A DNA stretch of 64,000 bases from Draconibacterium orientale (GCF_000626635.1 NZ_CP007451.1:1798001-1862000), one strand, 5' to 3'. Counted from the stretch's first letter, positions 35,427 to 44,725 are shown. Numbers and translations: made by a program. The notes: generated by a model not told the origin, from the letters alone.

Positions 35427-35515
35427 AATATGCCGGAATCTCTGCCTCTGTTTAGTCGTAACAAAGGGCTTCAGTTCTGAAGAAATTCGTTTGTCGGGAT
35501 CTTCGCATTAAGCAA

Positions 35516-37924
35516 CTATTCGTACCGGAGTGCCTCAACCGGATTTCGGCTAGCGGCCCGGAACGATTGAAGGCTTACTGTAAACAAGGCGATTCCCAAA
35601 GCCAGAATCCCGGCCAAGACAAATATCCACCAGCTTAATGGAGTTTTGTAGGCAAAATTTTCGAGCCATTTATCCATGGCAAACCACGCCGCCGGACAGG
35701 CAATTACAAAGGCCAGCGCCACCCATTTCATGTAATCTTTATTCAGCAGCGTAATAATCTCGGAAACGCGCGCACCGTTTACTTTCCGCACACCAATTTC
35801 TTTGGTACGGTTTTGCGTAATAATAAGTGCCAAACCAAACAATCCCATCGAGCAAATAAACAAGGCAATAAGCGTAAAAACCGATAGTAAACGCGCTTGC
35901 AGCAATTCTGTTTTGTACACGCGTTTATATAGCGCATCAACATGTTCGTATTGAAAAGGATATTCGGGAAACAGCTCATTCCACACCTTTCTCATATCGG
36001 CCAGCGCTTCATCTTTCATGCCGGCTTTAACCGACACTACAAAGTTTAAAAGCCACAGTTTATCGCGTTTAAAAAGCACCAGCGGCTCTACCTGTTTTCG
36101 CAAACTCGACAAATGAAAGTCTTCAACCACACCAATAATCTTCCCTTTCGGAATGGTAATTCCCGATCCCGGAGATGAAAAGATGAGTTTGAAATCTTTG
36201 CCAACGATATCCTCCGGATTGGAATAACGCAGGCGTTTCATAGCGGCTTTATTAATTATGTATTCGCCTGAGCCTTCGTTGTCCTTATTGTTTTCCGAGA
36301 AATTGGTTCCGGCCAGAAACTGCAGATTAAATATCGATGGAAACGAATAATCGCAGGGAAAAACACCAATACTTTCAAAATTCCGGTCGGGATCTTCCGT
36401 TTCGTAATCTTCCATTTCAAACGGAAACATATCGTTTGCTTCGCCACCGGGAGGTTCCAACATGGCAGAAACCGACTCGATACTGTTGTATTGAAGTAAT
36501 TCCGCTTTAAGCACAGCAAACTTCTGCTGAATGCTGGCGTGAACCGATTCAAAACAAATAACATTGTTTTGCTGAACGCCCATACTGTTTTTTAACGCGT
36601 AGTTGGTTTGCCGCGAAATAACAATTACGGTAATGATTAAAGCAATGGAAAAAGCGTATTGAAAAACGATTAAAACACGGCTGACACCATTTCGGTGAAC
36701 CGCCACCGCCGAACCTCTGTTCCCACCCAGACGAATGGATGAGAAAACGGATTTCAGAACCGGAAGCATTCCAAGCACCAGCGTTAATAAACTGAATGCC
36801 AACACCAGCAGAAAGATTGTTGTGGAATTGCCGGCCAGCAAATTCAGTTGATAAAAACGAACAATCGCCGCATTTACCGGCACCGACAGCAAAACGGTAA
36901 AAAACAAGGCTGCCGCAAGAATACAAATCCCCTCGAAAAAGAAATACTTAACCACAGCACTTTTTGATGAGCCAAGCAGCTTGTTTATAAACAGGTATTT
37001 TGCGCTAAAACCGCTCATTCCGATATTCAAGTTGGCGTAATTACTAATTGAAATAAGCAGTAAAATAAAAGCGGCAATGGCCAGCACATAAACATTTCGG
37101 ATGTTGCTGTTTTCCTCAATCTCGCGGAGTTTATGCGAGTTTAAATGAATATCGGAAATCTTTTGCAGATGCACTTCGGTATCCATTTCCTCCGGGTTGG
37201 TCTCGTTATTGTTTTTCAGGTAATCGAATATTCCTGCTTTAACATTTTCAACCGTAGTATTTTCAGCTAAAACCAGGTATGTCCAGGCCCAGCCGTTGGT
37301 AAACTGATCGGCCAGCGGAGTAGCCACAAAATCGGAATGAAAGTGACTGTTTGCCGGAAAGTCTTTCATTACCCCTGCAATGGTAAAATCCTGATCCTCG
37401 CCGTAATATTGCCCGGATGGCAAAGTCAGCACCTCTCCCACCGGATTCTTATCTCCAAATACTTTTTGAGCAAAACTTTGAGTGATAACCATTGAGGCCG
37501 GATTTTCAAGCACCGTTTCTTTATTGCCCATCAACATTTCAGCATCAAAAACATTAAAAAAAGTGCTGTCGCATTCGAAAGCCTGCGCCACTTTGTAGTA
37601 CCGCTGATCGTATTTTATTAAACCGCCGCGCACCGGACGCAAGCGAACAAATTCTTCCAACTCCGGCAGCGCATCGCTCATTTCGTGAATGTAGCCGGGA
37701 TTGACAATGCGGGCAAAATGTTTTCCGCTAAAAAAATCGGGATCGGTGCTTGTATAGCGATAAGTCCGGGCCGATTTTTGATGATATGAATCGTAGGTCA
37801 GTTCATTCTTCAGAAACAAGGCAATAAATAGTATCCCGGTTAAGGCCAGACCAAGCCCGATTACTTTTACCAGGTTTAAAAACGGATGCTTTTGCAGGTT
37901 TCTTAATACGACTTTCAGTACCAT
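35516..37924 (-). CDS. ABC transporter permease, FtsX/MacB type (partner of the ATPase at 38045-38713)
   Basis: 802 residues. Two tandem MacB_PCD-FtsX units: a helix at about 18-38, a periplasmic domain, three helices at about 285-400, a helix at about 420-440, a second periplasmic domain, and three helices in the last 130 residues. The cytoplasmic coupling motif TKEIGVRKVNGARVSEI sits before the last helices; the end is SRNPVEALRYE. MacB-type permeases are mechanotransmitters that drive export of lipoproteins, peptides or lipids rather than forming a pore. Downstream of its ATPase with a 120-base gap containing a palindromic repeat. Unlike the array at 42-58 kb, its terminal codons are present only once. 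Confidence 0.9.
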   Translation of the reverse strand: MVLKVVLRNLQKHPFLNLVKVIGLGLALTGILFIALFLKNELTYDSYHQKSARTYRYTSTDPDFFSGKHFARIVNPGYIHEMSDALPELEEFVRLRPVRGGLIKYDQRYYKVAQAFECDSTFFNVFDAEMLMGNKETVLENPASMVITQSFAQKVFGDKNPVGEVLTLPSGQYYGEDQDFTIAGVMKDFPANSHFHSDFVATPLADQFTNGWAWTYLVLAENTTVENVKAGIFDYLKNNNETNPEEMDTEVHLQKISDIHLNSHKLREIEENSNIRNVYVLAIAAFILLLISISNYANLNIGMSGFSAKYLFINKLLGSSKSAVVKYFFFEGICILAAALFFTVLLSVPVNAAIVRFYQLNLLAGNSTTIFLLVLAFSLLTLVLGMLPVLKSVFSSIRLGGNRGSAVAVHRNGVSRVLIVFQYAFSIALIITVIVISRQTNYALKNSMGVQQNNVICFESVHASIQQKFAVLKAELLQYNSIESVSAMLEPPGGEANDMFPFEMEDYETEDPDRNFESIGVFPCDYSFPSIFNLQFLAGTNFSENNKDNEGSGEYIINKAAMKRLRYSNPEDIVGKDFKLIFSSPGSGITIPKGKIIGVVEDFHLSSLRKQVEPLVLFKRDKLWLLNFVVSVKAGMKDEALADMRKVWNELFPEYPFQYEHVDALYKRVYKTELLQARLLSVFTLIALFICSMGLFGLALIITQNRTKEIGVRKVNGARVSEIITLLNKDYMKWVALAFVIACPAAWFAMDKWLENFAYKTPLSWWIFVLAGILALGIALFTVSLQSFRAASRNPVEALRYE

Positions 37925-37940
37925 TTGTGCTTTATTAAGC

Positions 37941-38024
37941 TGTCATTTCGAGTGAAACATGAACGAGAAATCTGTTACTTATTTGCTTTGCTGCTACAGA
38001 TTTCTCACTGCATTCGAAATGACA
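37941..38024. repeat. Palindromic MITE-like repeat (copy 1)
   Basis: TGTCATTTCGA at 37941 is the reverse complement of the end TCGAAATGACA at 38024, with inner GAGAAATCTGT / ACAGATTTCTC. A second copy with the same ends lies at 61857-61941. It sits between an ABC ATPase and its permease and would fold in their mRNA. Confidence 0.85.
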
Positions 38025-38044
38025 TTTTCGTGCAATTTACGTAG

Positions 38045-38713
38045 CTATTCATCTTCTTTCAAATAACCATCTTTTAAACGAACAATGCGGTTTCCGTATT
38101 TTGCATTTTCTTCGGAGTGCGTTACCTGAATAATAGTCATTCCTTCGTCGTTCAGTTTTTTCAGGAGTTCCATAATCATTTGGCCCTGTTCGCTGTGCAG
38201 GTTTCCGGTGGGCTCGTCGGCCAGCAACAGTTTTGGGCTTCCCACAATAGCGCGTGCAATGGCCACCAGCTGCTGTTGTCCGCCCGAAAGCTGACTGGGA
38301 AACAGATCTTTCTTGGCCACAATATTAAAGCGGTCGAGCATGTCGGCAACCATGGCTTTGCGCTCTTTACCTTTCACGCCACGATATACCAGCGGTGTTT
38401 CAATGTTTTCGTACACATTCATTTCTTCAATCAGGTGAAAGGCCTGAAAAATGAAGCCGATGTGACTGCGGTGATACTGCACCTTTTGTTTTTCTTTTAA
38501 CTGGTTGGCCGGCTGATCAAGGAACAAATACTCGCCTTCGTTGGGTTCGTCCAGAAAGCCAATAATATTCAACAAAGTTGATTTACCTGCGCCACTGGGC
38601 CCCATAATGGAAACAAATTCGCCTTGATTGATATCAAGATTTACGCCTTTTAACACAAAGGTTCGCTGAAACCTGGCATCGTAGTATTTGTCGATGTTCT
38701 TAAGCTGTATCAT
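38045..38713 (-). CDS. ABC transporter ATP-binding protein (MacB/LolD type)
   Basis: 222 residues. Walker A GPSGAGKST (about 39-47), Q-loop in IGFIFQAFHLI, signature LSGGQQQ, Walker B LLADEPTGN and H-loop VTHSE. Two departures from the usual pattern are visible: the D-loop reads NLHS where NLDS is normal, and the residue after the signature is Leu instead of Arg (QQQLVAIARA). It energises the permease encoded downstream. Upstream lie a sigma-54-type promoter and a palindrome shared with the tolC locus, suggesting control by the response regulator at 61956-63320. Confidence 0.92.
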   Translation of the reverse strand: MIQLKNIDKYYDARFQRTFVLKGVNLDINQGEFVSIMGPSGAGKSTLLNIIGFLDEPNEGEYLFLDQPANQLKEKQKVQYHRSHIGFIFQAFHLIEEMNVYENIETPLVYRGVKGKERKAMVADMLDRFNIVAKKDLFPSQLSGGQQQLVAIARAIVGSPKLLLADEPTGNLHSEQGQMIMELLKKLNDEGMTIIQVTHSEENAKYGNRIVRLKDGYLKEDE

Positions 38714-38741
38714 ATTACTCTTTTGTTTTCTGCCGACTTAT

Positions 38742-38757
38742 TTCAAATCCGATGCCT
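38742..38757 (-). promoter_or_regulatory. Candidate sigma-54 promoter of the ABC ATPase/permease operon
   Basis: On the minus strand AGGCAT-CGGAT-TTGAA, compared with the consensus TGGCAC-N5-TTGCA (8 of 11 positions strictly, 9 of 11 if a pyrimidine is allowed at the sixth). The distance to the ATG at 38713 is almost the same as at tolC (29 against 27 bases). The -12 GC is replaced by GA, so the match is weaker than at tolC. Confidence 0.45.
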
Positions 38758-38809
38758 TTTTCACAAAACACAGATTATCAACAAAGTAAAACCAAGACAA
38801 TGTAAAGAA

Positions 38810-38828
38810 GTGTAAAAGTATTTTACAC
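38810..38828. promoter_or_regulatory. Upstream activator palindrome shared with tolC
   Basis: GTGTAAAA-GTA-TTTTACAC, perfect 8-base arms. The same core TGTAAAA-N3-TTTTACA occurs at 61783-61799. It lies about 55 bases upstream of the candidate sigma-54 promoter, a usual enhancer position. Confidence 0.65.
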
Positions 38829-38842
38829 AAGTTGTACAACTT
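38829..38842. promoter_or_regulatory. Second palindrome abutting the activator site
   Basis: AAGTTGTACAACTT, a perfect 14-base palindrome directly adjoining the site above, followed by a direct repeat TTGAC-N4-TTGAC on the minus strand. It could be a second regulator site. Confidence 0.45.
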
Positions 38843-38859
38843 TTTGTCAATTACGTCAA

Positions 38860-39897
38860 TTAGTTTTCAATAAAGGAATCCGGATAGTTTACAAAATTCT
38901 GTTTTTCGTTAATATGAGTTGGCTCCCATAAATCTTCATCGCGGTTAGCCTTGTATTTTATCCGAATCCAGGTGTCGAATTTCCGTTCTCCCTCATAAAG
39001 GTCAATCACGCGGTAACCTTTGCCAATATCGCCATACGTTTCTCGTCCGGTGGCCTGTCCGTAAACCAAAGCAATGTTGTGCAAAGTGCCAATGTAGTTA
39101 TTCACATGGTCGTGCCCCACAAACATTCCCATTACATCGCCCGATTCGAGAGAAGCACTATACATTCCGGTATTTATATCGGGCGAACACACTTTTTCCT
39201 CCTTCACTCCAACTGTTGTTGGTTGGCCCCAAACCTCGTTGTATTCCGGCAGCGGAATATGAAAAAATGCCAAAGCCGGATAAGGTTTTCCGCCGTTAGC
39301 CCCGGTTAGTTTTTTACTTTGTTCGCGGTACCACTGCACCTGGTCGAATTTTATCCAGTCGTAACTTCCCAGGCCTTTTTCTTCGTCCAAGCCCGAGTGT
39401 GAATCAATAAAATAAAGCAAGGCTTCAGCATTTTTCGTTTTTGATCCTTGAACTTTTAAAATATAGTTTCCACTTCCCGAAACGTCCTCAGGTCCGTTCT
39501 TGGCAACACAATACGAAAGTTCTGTGATGATGTCCATAATTTCATCGCCGGTCAACTCATATTCAATATCGTGATTACCGAGTGTAACTGCCCACGGAAC
39601 CTTCGCATCAACAAATATTTTTGTTAGCGCCAACCATGCTTTTTTCGTGTTTTCGGAACAAACCACATCGCCGGTTAACACTACCAATTCAGGTTTCTCG
39701 GCTTCAACCGCAGCTTTCATCATTATTAAAACACTGTCGGACCGGTAAGAATTGTACTTAAAATGGATGTCGGTAAACTGTATAATTTTAAACTTTCCGT
39801 TGGCATCAAAACGAAGTATAGGATTTGAGGTATCTTTTGCAGTTGCGCTACAAAGTACAGCAAACATAAAAACGAGTAATAACGTAGTTTTTTTCAT
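38860..39897 (-). CDS. Calcineurin-like metallophosphoesterase, secreted
   Basis: 345 residues from the ATG at 39897 (MKKTTLLLVFMFAVLCSATA, signal peptide); four earlier codons are also open. The metal-site motifs are in order: FTDIHF, LTGDVV, LGNHDIE and VGHDHVNN, ending near residue 275. It resembles the DCR2/purple-acid-phosphatase-like group of secreted phosphatases in Bacteroidota. The substrate is unknown; phosphate esters or sugar phosphates are possible. It precedes the ABC operon on the same strand but is separated from it by regulatory sites. Confidence 0.87.
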   Translation of the reverse strand: MKKTTLLLVFMFAVLCSATAKDTSNPILRFDANGKFKIIQFTDIHFKYNSYRSDSVLIMMKAAVEAEKPELVVLTGDVVCSENTKKAWLALTKIFVDAKVPWAVTLGNHDIEYELTGDEIMDIITELSYCVAKNGPEDVSGSGNYILKVQGSKTKNAEALLYFIDSHSGLDEEKGLGSYDWIKFDQVQWYREQSKKLTGANGGKPYPALAFFHIPLPEYNEVWGQPTTVGVKEEKVCSPDINTGMYSASLESGDVMGMFVGHDHVNNYIGTLHNIALVYGQATGRETYGDIGKGYRVIDLYEGERKFDTWIRIKYKANRDEDLWEPTHINEKQNFVNYPDSFIEN

Positions 39898-39957
39898 GGA
39901 TAAATGCATTTATGGTTTCTCTTAAAACTCCGGTTTTGAAAATTTTGTTTCTAAAAT

Positions 39958-39975
39958 AACCATTTTCAAATGGTT
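39958..39975. promoter_or_regulatory. Palindrome in the divergent phosphoesterase/SGNH hydrolase region
   Basis: AACCATTT-TC-AAATGGTT, perfect 8-base arms, 60 bases before the phosphoesterase start and 180 before the SGNH hydrolase. A possible operator. Confidence 0.4.
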
Positions 39976-40155
39976 TAATTATCTGTTACCATTCGAATTG
40001 AGAAAATTCCTGAAGTTGACGATTATCCCCACAGCAAAACCATGGCAATTTTCAGATAAGATGATGCAGTAAAATAAAATTCGCTTTCGCTCTACTATAA
40101 ATTAGTGTAATTTTATGCTCCTGAAAACAAAACTTTGTTCAATAAAAATTCAATC

Positions 40156-40971
40156 ATGAAAAACCTTAGCGCTACATTTCTTATACTTATAAGCTTTCTG
40201 TCATCCGTTTACGGGCAACAGAACAGTTTCCGGGATTCTCAATGGAAAAACAAAAAGGTAGCTTTCCTGGGCGATTCGATGACTCAGAAATGGGAAAGAG
40301 ACAACACGCCGCGCACTGTTTACTGGGAATACCTGACCCAAATGTTGGGCATAGAACCTTATGTTTACGGAATTAGCGGACACCAGTGGACGGGTGTTTA
40401 CGGACAGGCACTAAAACTGAAAGAAGAGCACGGAACAGATGTGGATGCCATATTGATTTTTGCCGGAACCAACGACTACAACCACAATGTTCCGCTTGGT
40501 AATTTTTTCCGCGAAACCGCTAAAGAAACCAATTTTAACGGAACGAATGTGATTCGGAAATACCGGATTCACGAAAGTAACGATTCTACATTTTGCGGAC
40601 GGATAAATAAAGTAATGGCCTTTTTAAAAGCCAATTACCCCGACCAGCAAATCATTATAATGACGCCTATTCACCGGGCATTTGCCACATTTAGCGACAA
40701 AAATGTGCAGCCCGATGAAAATTTTGCCAACGATCTTGGACTTTACCAAGACGATTATGTAAATGTTTTAAGGGAGGCTGCTTCCATTTGGGCTGTTCCG
40801 CTTATCGATCTCTTTTCCATTAGCGGTCTTTATCCTTTGGAAGATTCGCATGTGAAATATTACATGAATGAAAAAACGGATCGTCTGCATCCCAATACTT
40901 TGGGAAATTACCGCTTGGCAAAAACCATTCAGTATCAGTTACTGAGCCTGCCCGCGACGTTTGTTGAATGA
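40156..40971 (+). CDS. SGNH/GDSL-type hydrolase, secreted
   Basis: 271 residues from the ATG at 40156 (MKNLSATFLILISFLSSVYG, signal peptide; seven earlier codons are open). The SGNH blocks are AFLGDSMTQ (catalytic Ser), GISGH, FAGTNDYN, and DRLHPNTLG (catalytic Asp/His). It is an esterase or acetylesterase, often removing acetyl groups from polysaccharides or lipids; substrate unknown. Its stop and the stop of the convergent DUF4097 gene are 2 bases apart, and no terminator lies between them. Confidence 0.87.
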   Translation: MKNLSATFLILISFLSSVYGQQNSFRDSQWKNKKVAFLGDSMTQKWERDNTPRTVYWEYLTQMLGIEPYVYGISGHQWTGVYGQALKLKEEHGTDVDAILIFAGTNDYNHNVPLGNFFRETAKETNFNGTNVIRKYRIHESNDSTFCGRINKVMAFLKANYPDQQIIIMTPIHRAFATFSDKNVQPDENFANDLGLYQDDYVNVLREAASIWAVPLIDLFSISGLYPLEDSHVKYYMNEKTDRLHPNTLGNYRLAKTIQYQLLSLPATFVE

Positions 40972-40973
40972 TG

Positions 40974-41975
40974 CTAATCCTCGTAAGTGATGGTAACGTT
41001 TCCGCCGGATGCATGTGCATAAACCGGAATTCCACCTCCGTTCATTTTGCCTTTTACACGGTCTTTTTCGGAAGTTCCGGTAAAGTTATGCAAATCGATA
41101 TTCACTTTGCCTGAACGCAAATCCAAATCGAGACCCAATTTTTCGCCACCATGAATTACAGCAGAAACACCACCTCCACTGGATTGCAGGTACAACTCAT
41201 CGGTTAAATTGCGAATATTTACACGAACCGAACCTCCGCTTGATTTTGCTGTAACCGAGCTGGCTTCTCCGCTTACACTTACACCACCTCCACTGCTTGA
41301 TGCATCTGCCGAACCATGAATACCTTCCAGACTTACACCACCACCTGAACTACGTGCATAAACACTTCCGTGTGCACCTTCAACCGAAACACCGCCACCG
41401 CTGGAACTTAGGCGAATATCGCCATCGTGGTTGGTGGCTTTCACACCGCCGCCTGATGAGCTGGCTTTTGTAGTACCACTTGTATTCTCCAGTCGTACGC
41501 CACCGCCACTGCTTGAGAAATCGTGCGTTCCTTTTACTCCTGATATTTTCAGGCCGCCGCCACTTGACGATACATCGCACGACATTTCTTCAGGTACGAT
41601 AATGGTGAGTGAAATACCTACATTGTTCCGCCAGAAATTCATTTGCCCTCTGCGTTTTACAACTGCGGTAATTGTGGATCCGCTTTTTGAAAAATCGATA
41701 TCAAAATCGTCTAAAACCTCATCCAACGATCTGTCGGTTGGCGATAATAAATTTCCATTTTTTCGTACAAATGCCTGGATAATAACCTTCGGCTGATTAT
41801 GTGTTTCTACCGTTACTCCGCCTCCCGACGAAGACGCATTGAGTTGCCCCGGTTGGTTTAAATCAAAGGTTTTTGTAATGGTTGGCTGTCCGTCTTTTGC
41901 AAAACTATTCATTGCAAACACAGTGGTTAGCACTGCAATTAATGTAAATAATCTGAGGCTTTTTTGAGTTTTCAT
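40974..41975 (-). CDS. DUF4097-family secreted protein with repeated SSGGG turns
   Basis: 333 residues. Signal peptide (MKTQKSLRLFTLIAVLTTVFAMNSFA). From about residue 45 the chain has nine regularly spaced (S)SSGG(G/S)(V/L) turns (for example SSSGGGVSVEG, SSSGGGVRLEN), about 18-20 residues apart, as expected for a right-handed beta-helix or beta-solenoid of the DUF4097/DUF2807 type. Function unknown; such proteins are exported and sometimes sit next to anti-sigma factors, which are absent here. The serine-glycine repeats give internal DNA repetition. Confidence 0.82.
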   Translation of the reverse strand: MKTQKSLRLFTLIAVLTTVFAMNSFAKDGQPTITKTFDLNQPGQLNASSSGGGVTVETHNQPKVIIQAFVRKNGNLLSPTDRSLDEVLDDFDIDFSKSGSTITAVVKRRGQMNFWRNNVGISLTIIVPEEMSCDVSSSGGGLKISGVKGTHDFSSSGGGVRLENTSGTTKASSSGGGVKATNHDGDIRLSSSGGGVSVEGAHGSVYARSSGGGVSLEGIHGSADASSSGGGVSVSGEASSVTAKSSGGSVRVNIRNLTDELYLQSSGGGVSAVIHGGEKLGLDLDLRSGKVNIDLHNFTGTSEKDRVKGKMNGGGIPVYAHASGGNVTITYED

Positions 41976-42047
41976 AATAAGTTTGATTTAATTGTTTAAT
42001 CTGATTATTAGTTATAGGACGACAAACTTTTGGAATAGTTACTATTA

Positions 42048-42201
42048 ATCCCTAAATCCTCCCGATTACAATCGGGACAAGCTCTAGAGGGGACTTGTTC
42101 ACATCTCCGAATGGCAACTCATTTATTTTGTATTTAACTCTTAAACAATTCTCAAATCGCCTTTTTCCTCTGGATCGAAGCCCCTTTAGGGTTGGGGTAA
42201 A
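42048..42201. repeat. About 150-base repeat, copy 1
   Basis: Begins ATCCCTAAATCCTCCCGATT and ends CCCCTTTAGGGTTGGGG. CCCTAAA near the start pairs with TTTAGGG near the end, and an inner CCCGATTACAATCGGG is palindromic. Clearly homologous along its length to 47861-48013. It lies downstream of the last permease gene of the array. Confidence 0.85.
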
Positions 42202-42209
42202 CTAAGTTG

Positions 42210-42290
42210 CTCATATCTGAGTGTCTCGATCCCGATACGCTTCGCTATCGCGGATCTCCGCTCTCCTTTATTCATAACGGAGAGCTTCGA
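42210..42290 (-). repeat. Palindromic end-module at the 3' end of the sixth permease
   Basis: The gene ends NPV-EALRYE-stop at 42268. Beyond it the minus strand reads a hairpin GCTCTCC/GGAGAGC spanning the stop codon, then ATCCGCGATA/TATCGGGAT, then 18 bases encoding ETLRYE (42227-42210), the apparent older gene end. Confidence 0.8.
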
Positions 42291-44631
42291 CAGGATTAAT
42301 TCGTGAAGCGCGATAAGAATGAAACAACACCGTTGACAAAGCCACAATTGCTGCACACACAAATGTTATTACAAACACCCACCATGAAATGTCGGTTTTA
42401 AAAGCAAAATTGCTTAGCCACTTATTCATTACAAAAATTGTGGGAGGAACTGAAAGTAAAGTTGCGATAACTACCATTATAAAATTTTTGCTCAGGAAAG
42501 ACAACACGATTCCTTGCCCGGAACTTCCGCATACCTTTTTAATTCCAATTTCTTTGGTTTGCGATTTCATAATAAAAAGTGTTAAGCCAAACAGCCCAAA
42601 TGAAGCAATCAGCAGTGCAAAAAATGCCGACACAGAAACAATCACACTCAGGTTTTTCTCCTCGGTATAAACCTCTTTTAGAAATTCATCCATGGTTTTA
42701 TAATTCATGGGCTCGTTGGGAACAATCTTTTGCCATTCAGATTTAATTAAAGGCAGTACACTTTCAAGCGTTCCGGTTTTGTAGTGAACCGCAACCTGTT
42801 GAGCAAAATCGTCGGACGCGAACATAATTAAAGGTGGAATTTTGCTGTGAAATGAGTGCAAGTTAAAGTTTTTGACAACCCCGATTACGGTTCCATCAAC
42901 TACATCAATTTTTTTTCCAACCGGATCGGATAATCCCAATTCGTTTACCGCATTTTCATTGAGTATATATGCGTTTTCATCGTCTCCAAGTTCAAAACTT
43001 CTTCCCTTAATCACTTGAATTCCCATAGCTTCTAAAAAATTATAATCTACTGCCAGAAGCTCAATTGGTACTTTTTGCGATTTATCACCGGGAAATTCCA
43101 TCGGATAAGCGAAAAAACTGGTCATTGGTAAAGCATCTATTGCCCCTCCGGCTGCCAGCACATCAGGAAAAGCCTTAATGCTGTTTATAAATGCTTTTGA
43201 GCTCTGAGAACTTCGGCCCATATCAACGAACAAAACATCCTTGTTATAATAACCCGGATCTTTCTCCAGCGCATACTTGTATTGAGAATAGATAATGAGT
43301 GTACTTGAAACAAAAATGCAGAAGATCACCAATTGAGCAACAATCAGGGCGGAACGCACACGCGACTTTCGTTTTCCTGTCCGCACTGAGTTATTTAAAA
43401 TGCTGATTACATTCAACTTTGATAAATACGACGCGGTATATAGTCCCGACACTAGTCCAATAAGCAAAGTAAGCGACACATAAACAGAAACATAAATGAC
43501 AATATTTGACCGGAGGATTAATAGTTTGGTTTGAAACAAGTCTTCGGCATAAGGTTTCCCCATCCAGGCGAGAAACAGCGCGACTGGTAAAACCAAAATC
43601 GACAGAATCAATGATTCATTCAGCAATTGCCGGCGAATTGATTTCGCCCCGGCACCATTGGTTTTCCGAATCCCAATTTCTTTTGACCTGCCGGTTGAGA
43701 CCGCCGTTGAAAGAATGATATAGTTAAGTGCTGCAATTAAGATTACGAGCAAAGCAATGGCTGAAAAAATCCGAATATTTTTCAGGTTGCCTTGTGGCAG
43801 TCCGCTGTTAATATCCTGCGATCCAAAATAAACATCAGATAAATTTTGAAGGGAGAATTCGTATTTCTCGTCATCGCTAAAAACCTCTTTCTCCAACGAG
43901 CGAAACTGTTCATCAAGCGAACCCCCACTATTGTTTTTATCCAGTAATAACCAGGTTTGCCAGTACATGGAACGCCAGTCTGTTTCAGCATCTCGCTCTT
44001 TAATCCTACTATTAATCTGTTGCAGTGTCCACTTTACATTAATAAAACAATCGGCCTGAAAAGTTGAGTTTACAGGAAAATTATCAAAAACTCCCTTTAC
44101 TTCTAAAACTTCGTCCTTTTCGTCAATTTGGGCAACTAAATTTTGTCCGATGGGATCTTGATCCGGAAAAAGTTTTTGTGCCAGTTCTTTTGAAAGGATA
44201 ATGGAATTTGGTTCATCGAGAATATTCGCTTGCTGACCACGAACATTAATATCGAAGACATTAAATATGTCTGAATCCGCTCCAACAACCCGATCAACAG
44301 GAATATAATCCTCATTCATTTTTACACTAAATTCCGTCACAAAATGGGTTGGAGCCACATATTTTATCTGCGGAAATTCGTCTTGTAAATGCTTTGTAAG
44401 AATATAGGGCGCACCGTCGTCAGTTATTTTTATATCAGCATTATTGTGCAATACGCGGTAAATCTGCTTCCGGTTTTTAAAGCTGGTGTTGTAACTCAAC
44501 TCGTTAATTACATACAACAAAATAACAAACGAGGCTGCCAGGGCAAGCGAAAGCCCCATAATGTTTATTCCGGCAAAAAGTTTGTTTCGTTTTAAAAACC
44601 GAAGTGCTGTGGTTAAGTAGTTTTTTATCAT
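42268..44631 (-). CDS. ABC transporter permease, FtsX/MacB type (sixth of the array)
   Basis: 787 residues. Architecture as in the other permeases: helix at about 20-42, periplasmic domain, helices at about 283-305, 340-360 and 385-405, second periplasmic domain, and three terminal helices. Coupling motifs are SKEIGIRKTNGAGAKSI in the middle and TKEIGIKKVCGSSGQGI near the end. Its last 55 residues (FAFKTDISWWVFVITFV, then RINPVEALRYE) differ from the shared tail of its siblings, so it has escaped homogenisation there. Separated from the other permeases by the Y1 transposase gene; it has no ATPase of its own. Confidence 0.9.
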   Translation of the reverse strand: MIKNYLTTALRFLKRNKLFAGINIMGLSLALAASFVILLYVINELSYNTSFKNRKQIYRVLHNNADIKITDDGAPYILTKHLQDEFPQIKYVAPTHFVTEFSVKMNEDYIPVDRVVGADSDIFNVFDINVRGQQANILDEPNSIILSKELAQKLFPDQDPIGQNLVAQIDEKDEVLEVKGVFDNFPVNSTFQADCFINVKWTLQQINSRIKERDAETDWRSMYWQTWLLLDKNNSGGSLDEQFRSLEKEVFSDDEKYEFSLQNLSDVYFGSQDINSGLPQGNLKNIRIFSAIALLVILIAALNYIILSTAVSTGRSKEIGIRKTNGAGAKSIRRQLLNESLILSILVLPVALFLAWMGKPYAEDLFQTKLLILRSNIVIYVSVYVSLTLLIGLVSGLYTASYLSKLNVISILNNSVRTGKRKSRVRSALIVAQLVIFCIFVSSTLIIYSQYKYALEKDPGYYNKDVLFVDMGRSSQSSKAFINSIKAFPDVLAAGGAIDALPMTSFFAYPMEFPGDKSQKVPIELLAVDYNFLEAMGIQVIKGRSFELGDDENAYILNENAVNELGLSDPVGKKIDVVDGTVIGVVKNFNLHSFHSKIPPLIMFASDDFAQQVAVHYKTGTLESVLPLIKSEWQKIVPNEPMNYKTMDEFLKEVYTEEKNLSVIVSVSAFFALLIASFGLFGLTLFIMKSQTKEIGIKKVCGSSGQGIVLSFLSKNFIMVVIATLLSVPPTIFVMNKWLSNFAFKTDISWWVFVITFVCAAIVALSTVLFHSYRASRINPVEALRYE

Positions 44632-44650
44632 GGTTAATTAAGTCTTGTTA

Positions 44651-44725
44651 AGTGCCATCGGCACGATGTTCTGGTAGCAAAGAAAATGCAGCATTGGCAA
44701 AAGTCCCATAGGGACGGTGTTATCA
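44651..44725 (+). repeat. REP-like hairpins left of the Y1 transposase
   Basis: GTGCC-ATC-GGCAC (44652-44664) followed by GATGTTCTGGTAG, and GTCCC-ATA-GGGAC (44703-44715) followed by GGTGTTATCA. Both share the form hairpin plus GRTGTT, reading towards the transposase gene. Confidence 0.75.
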
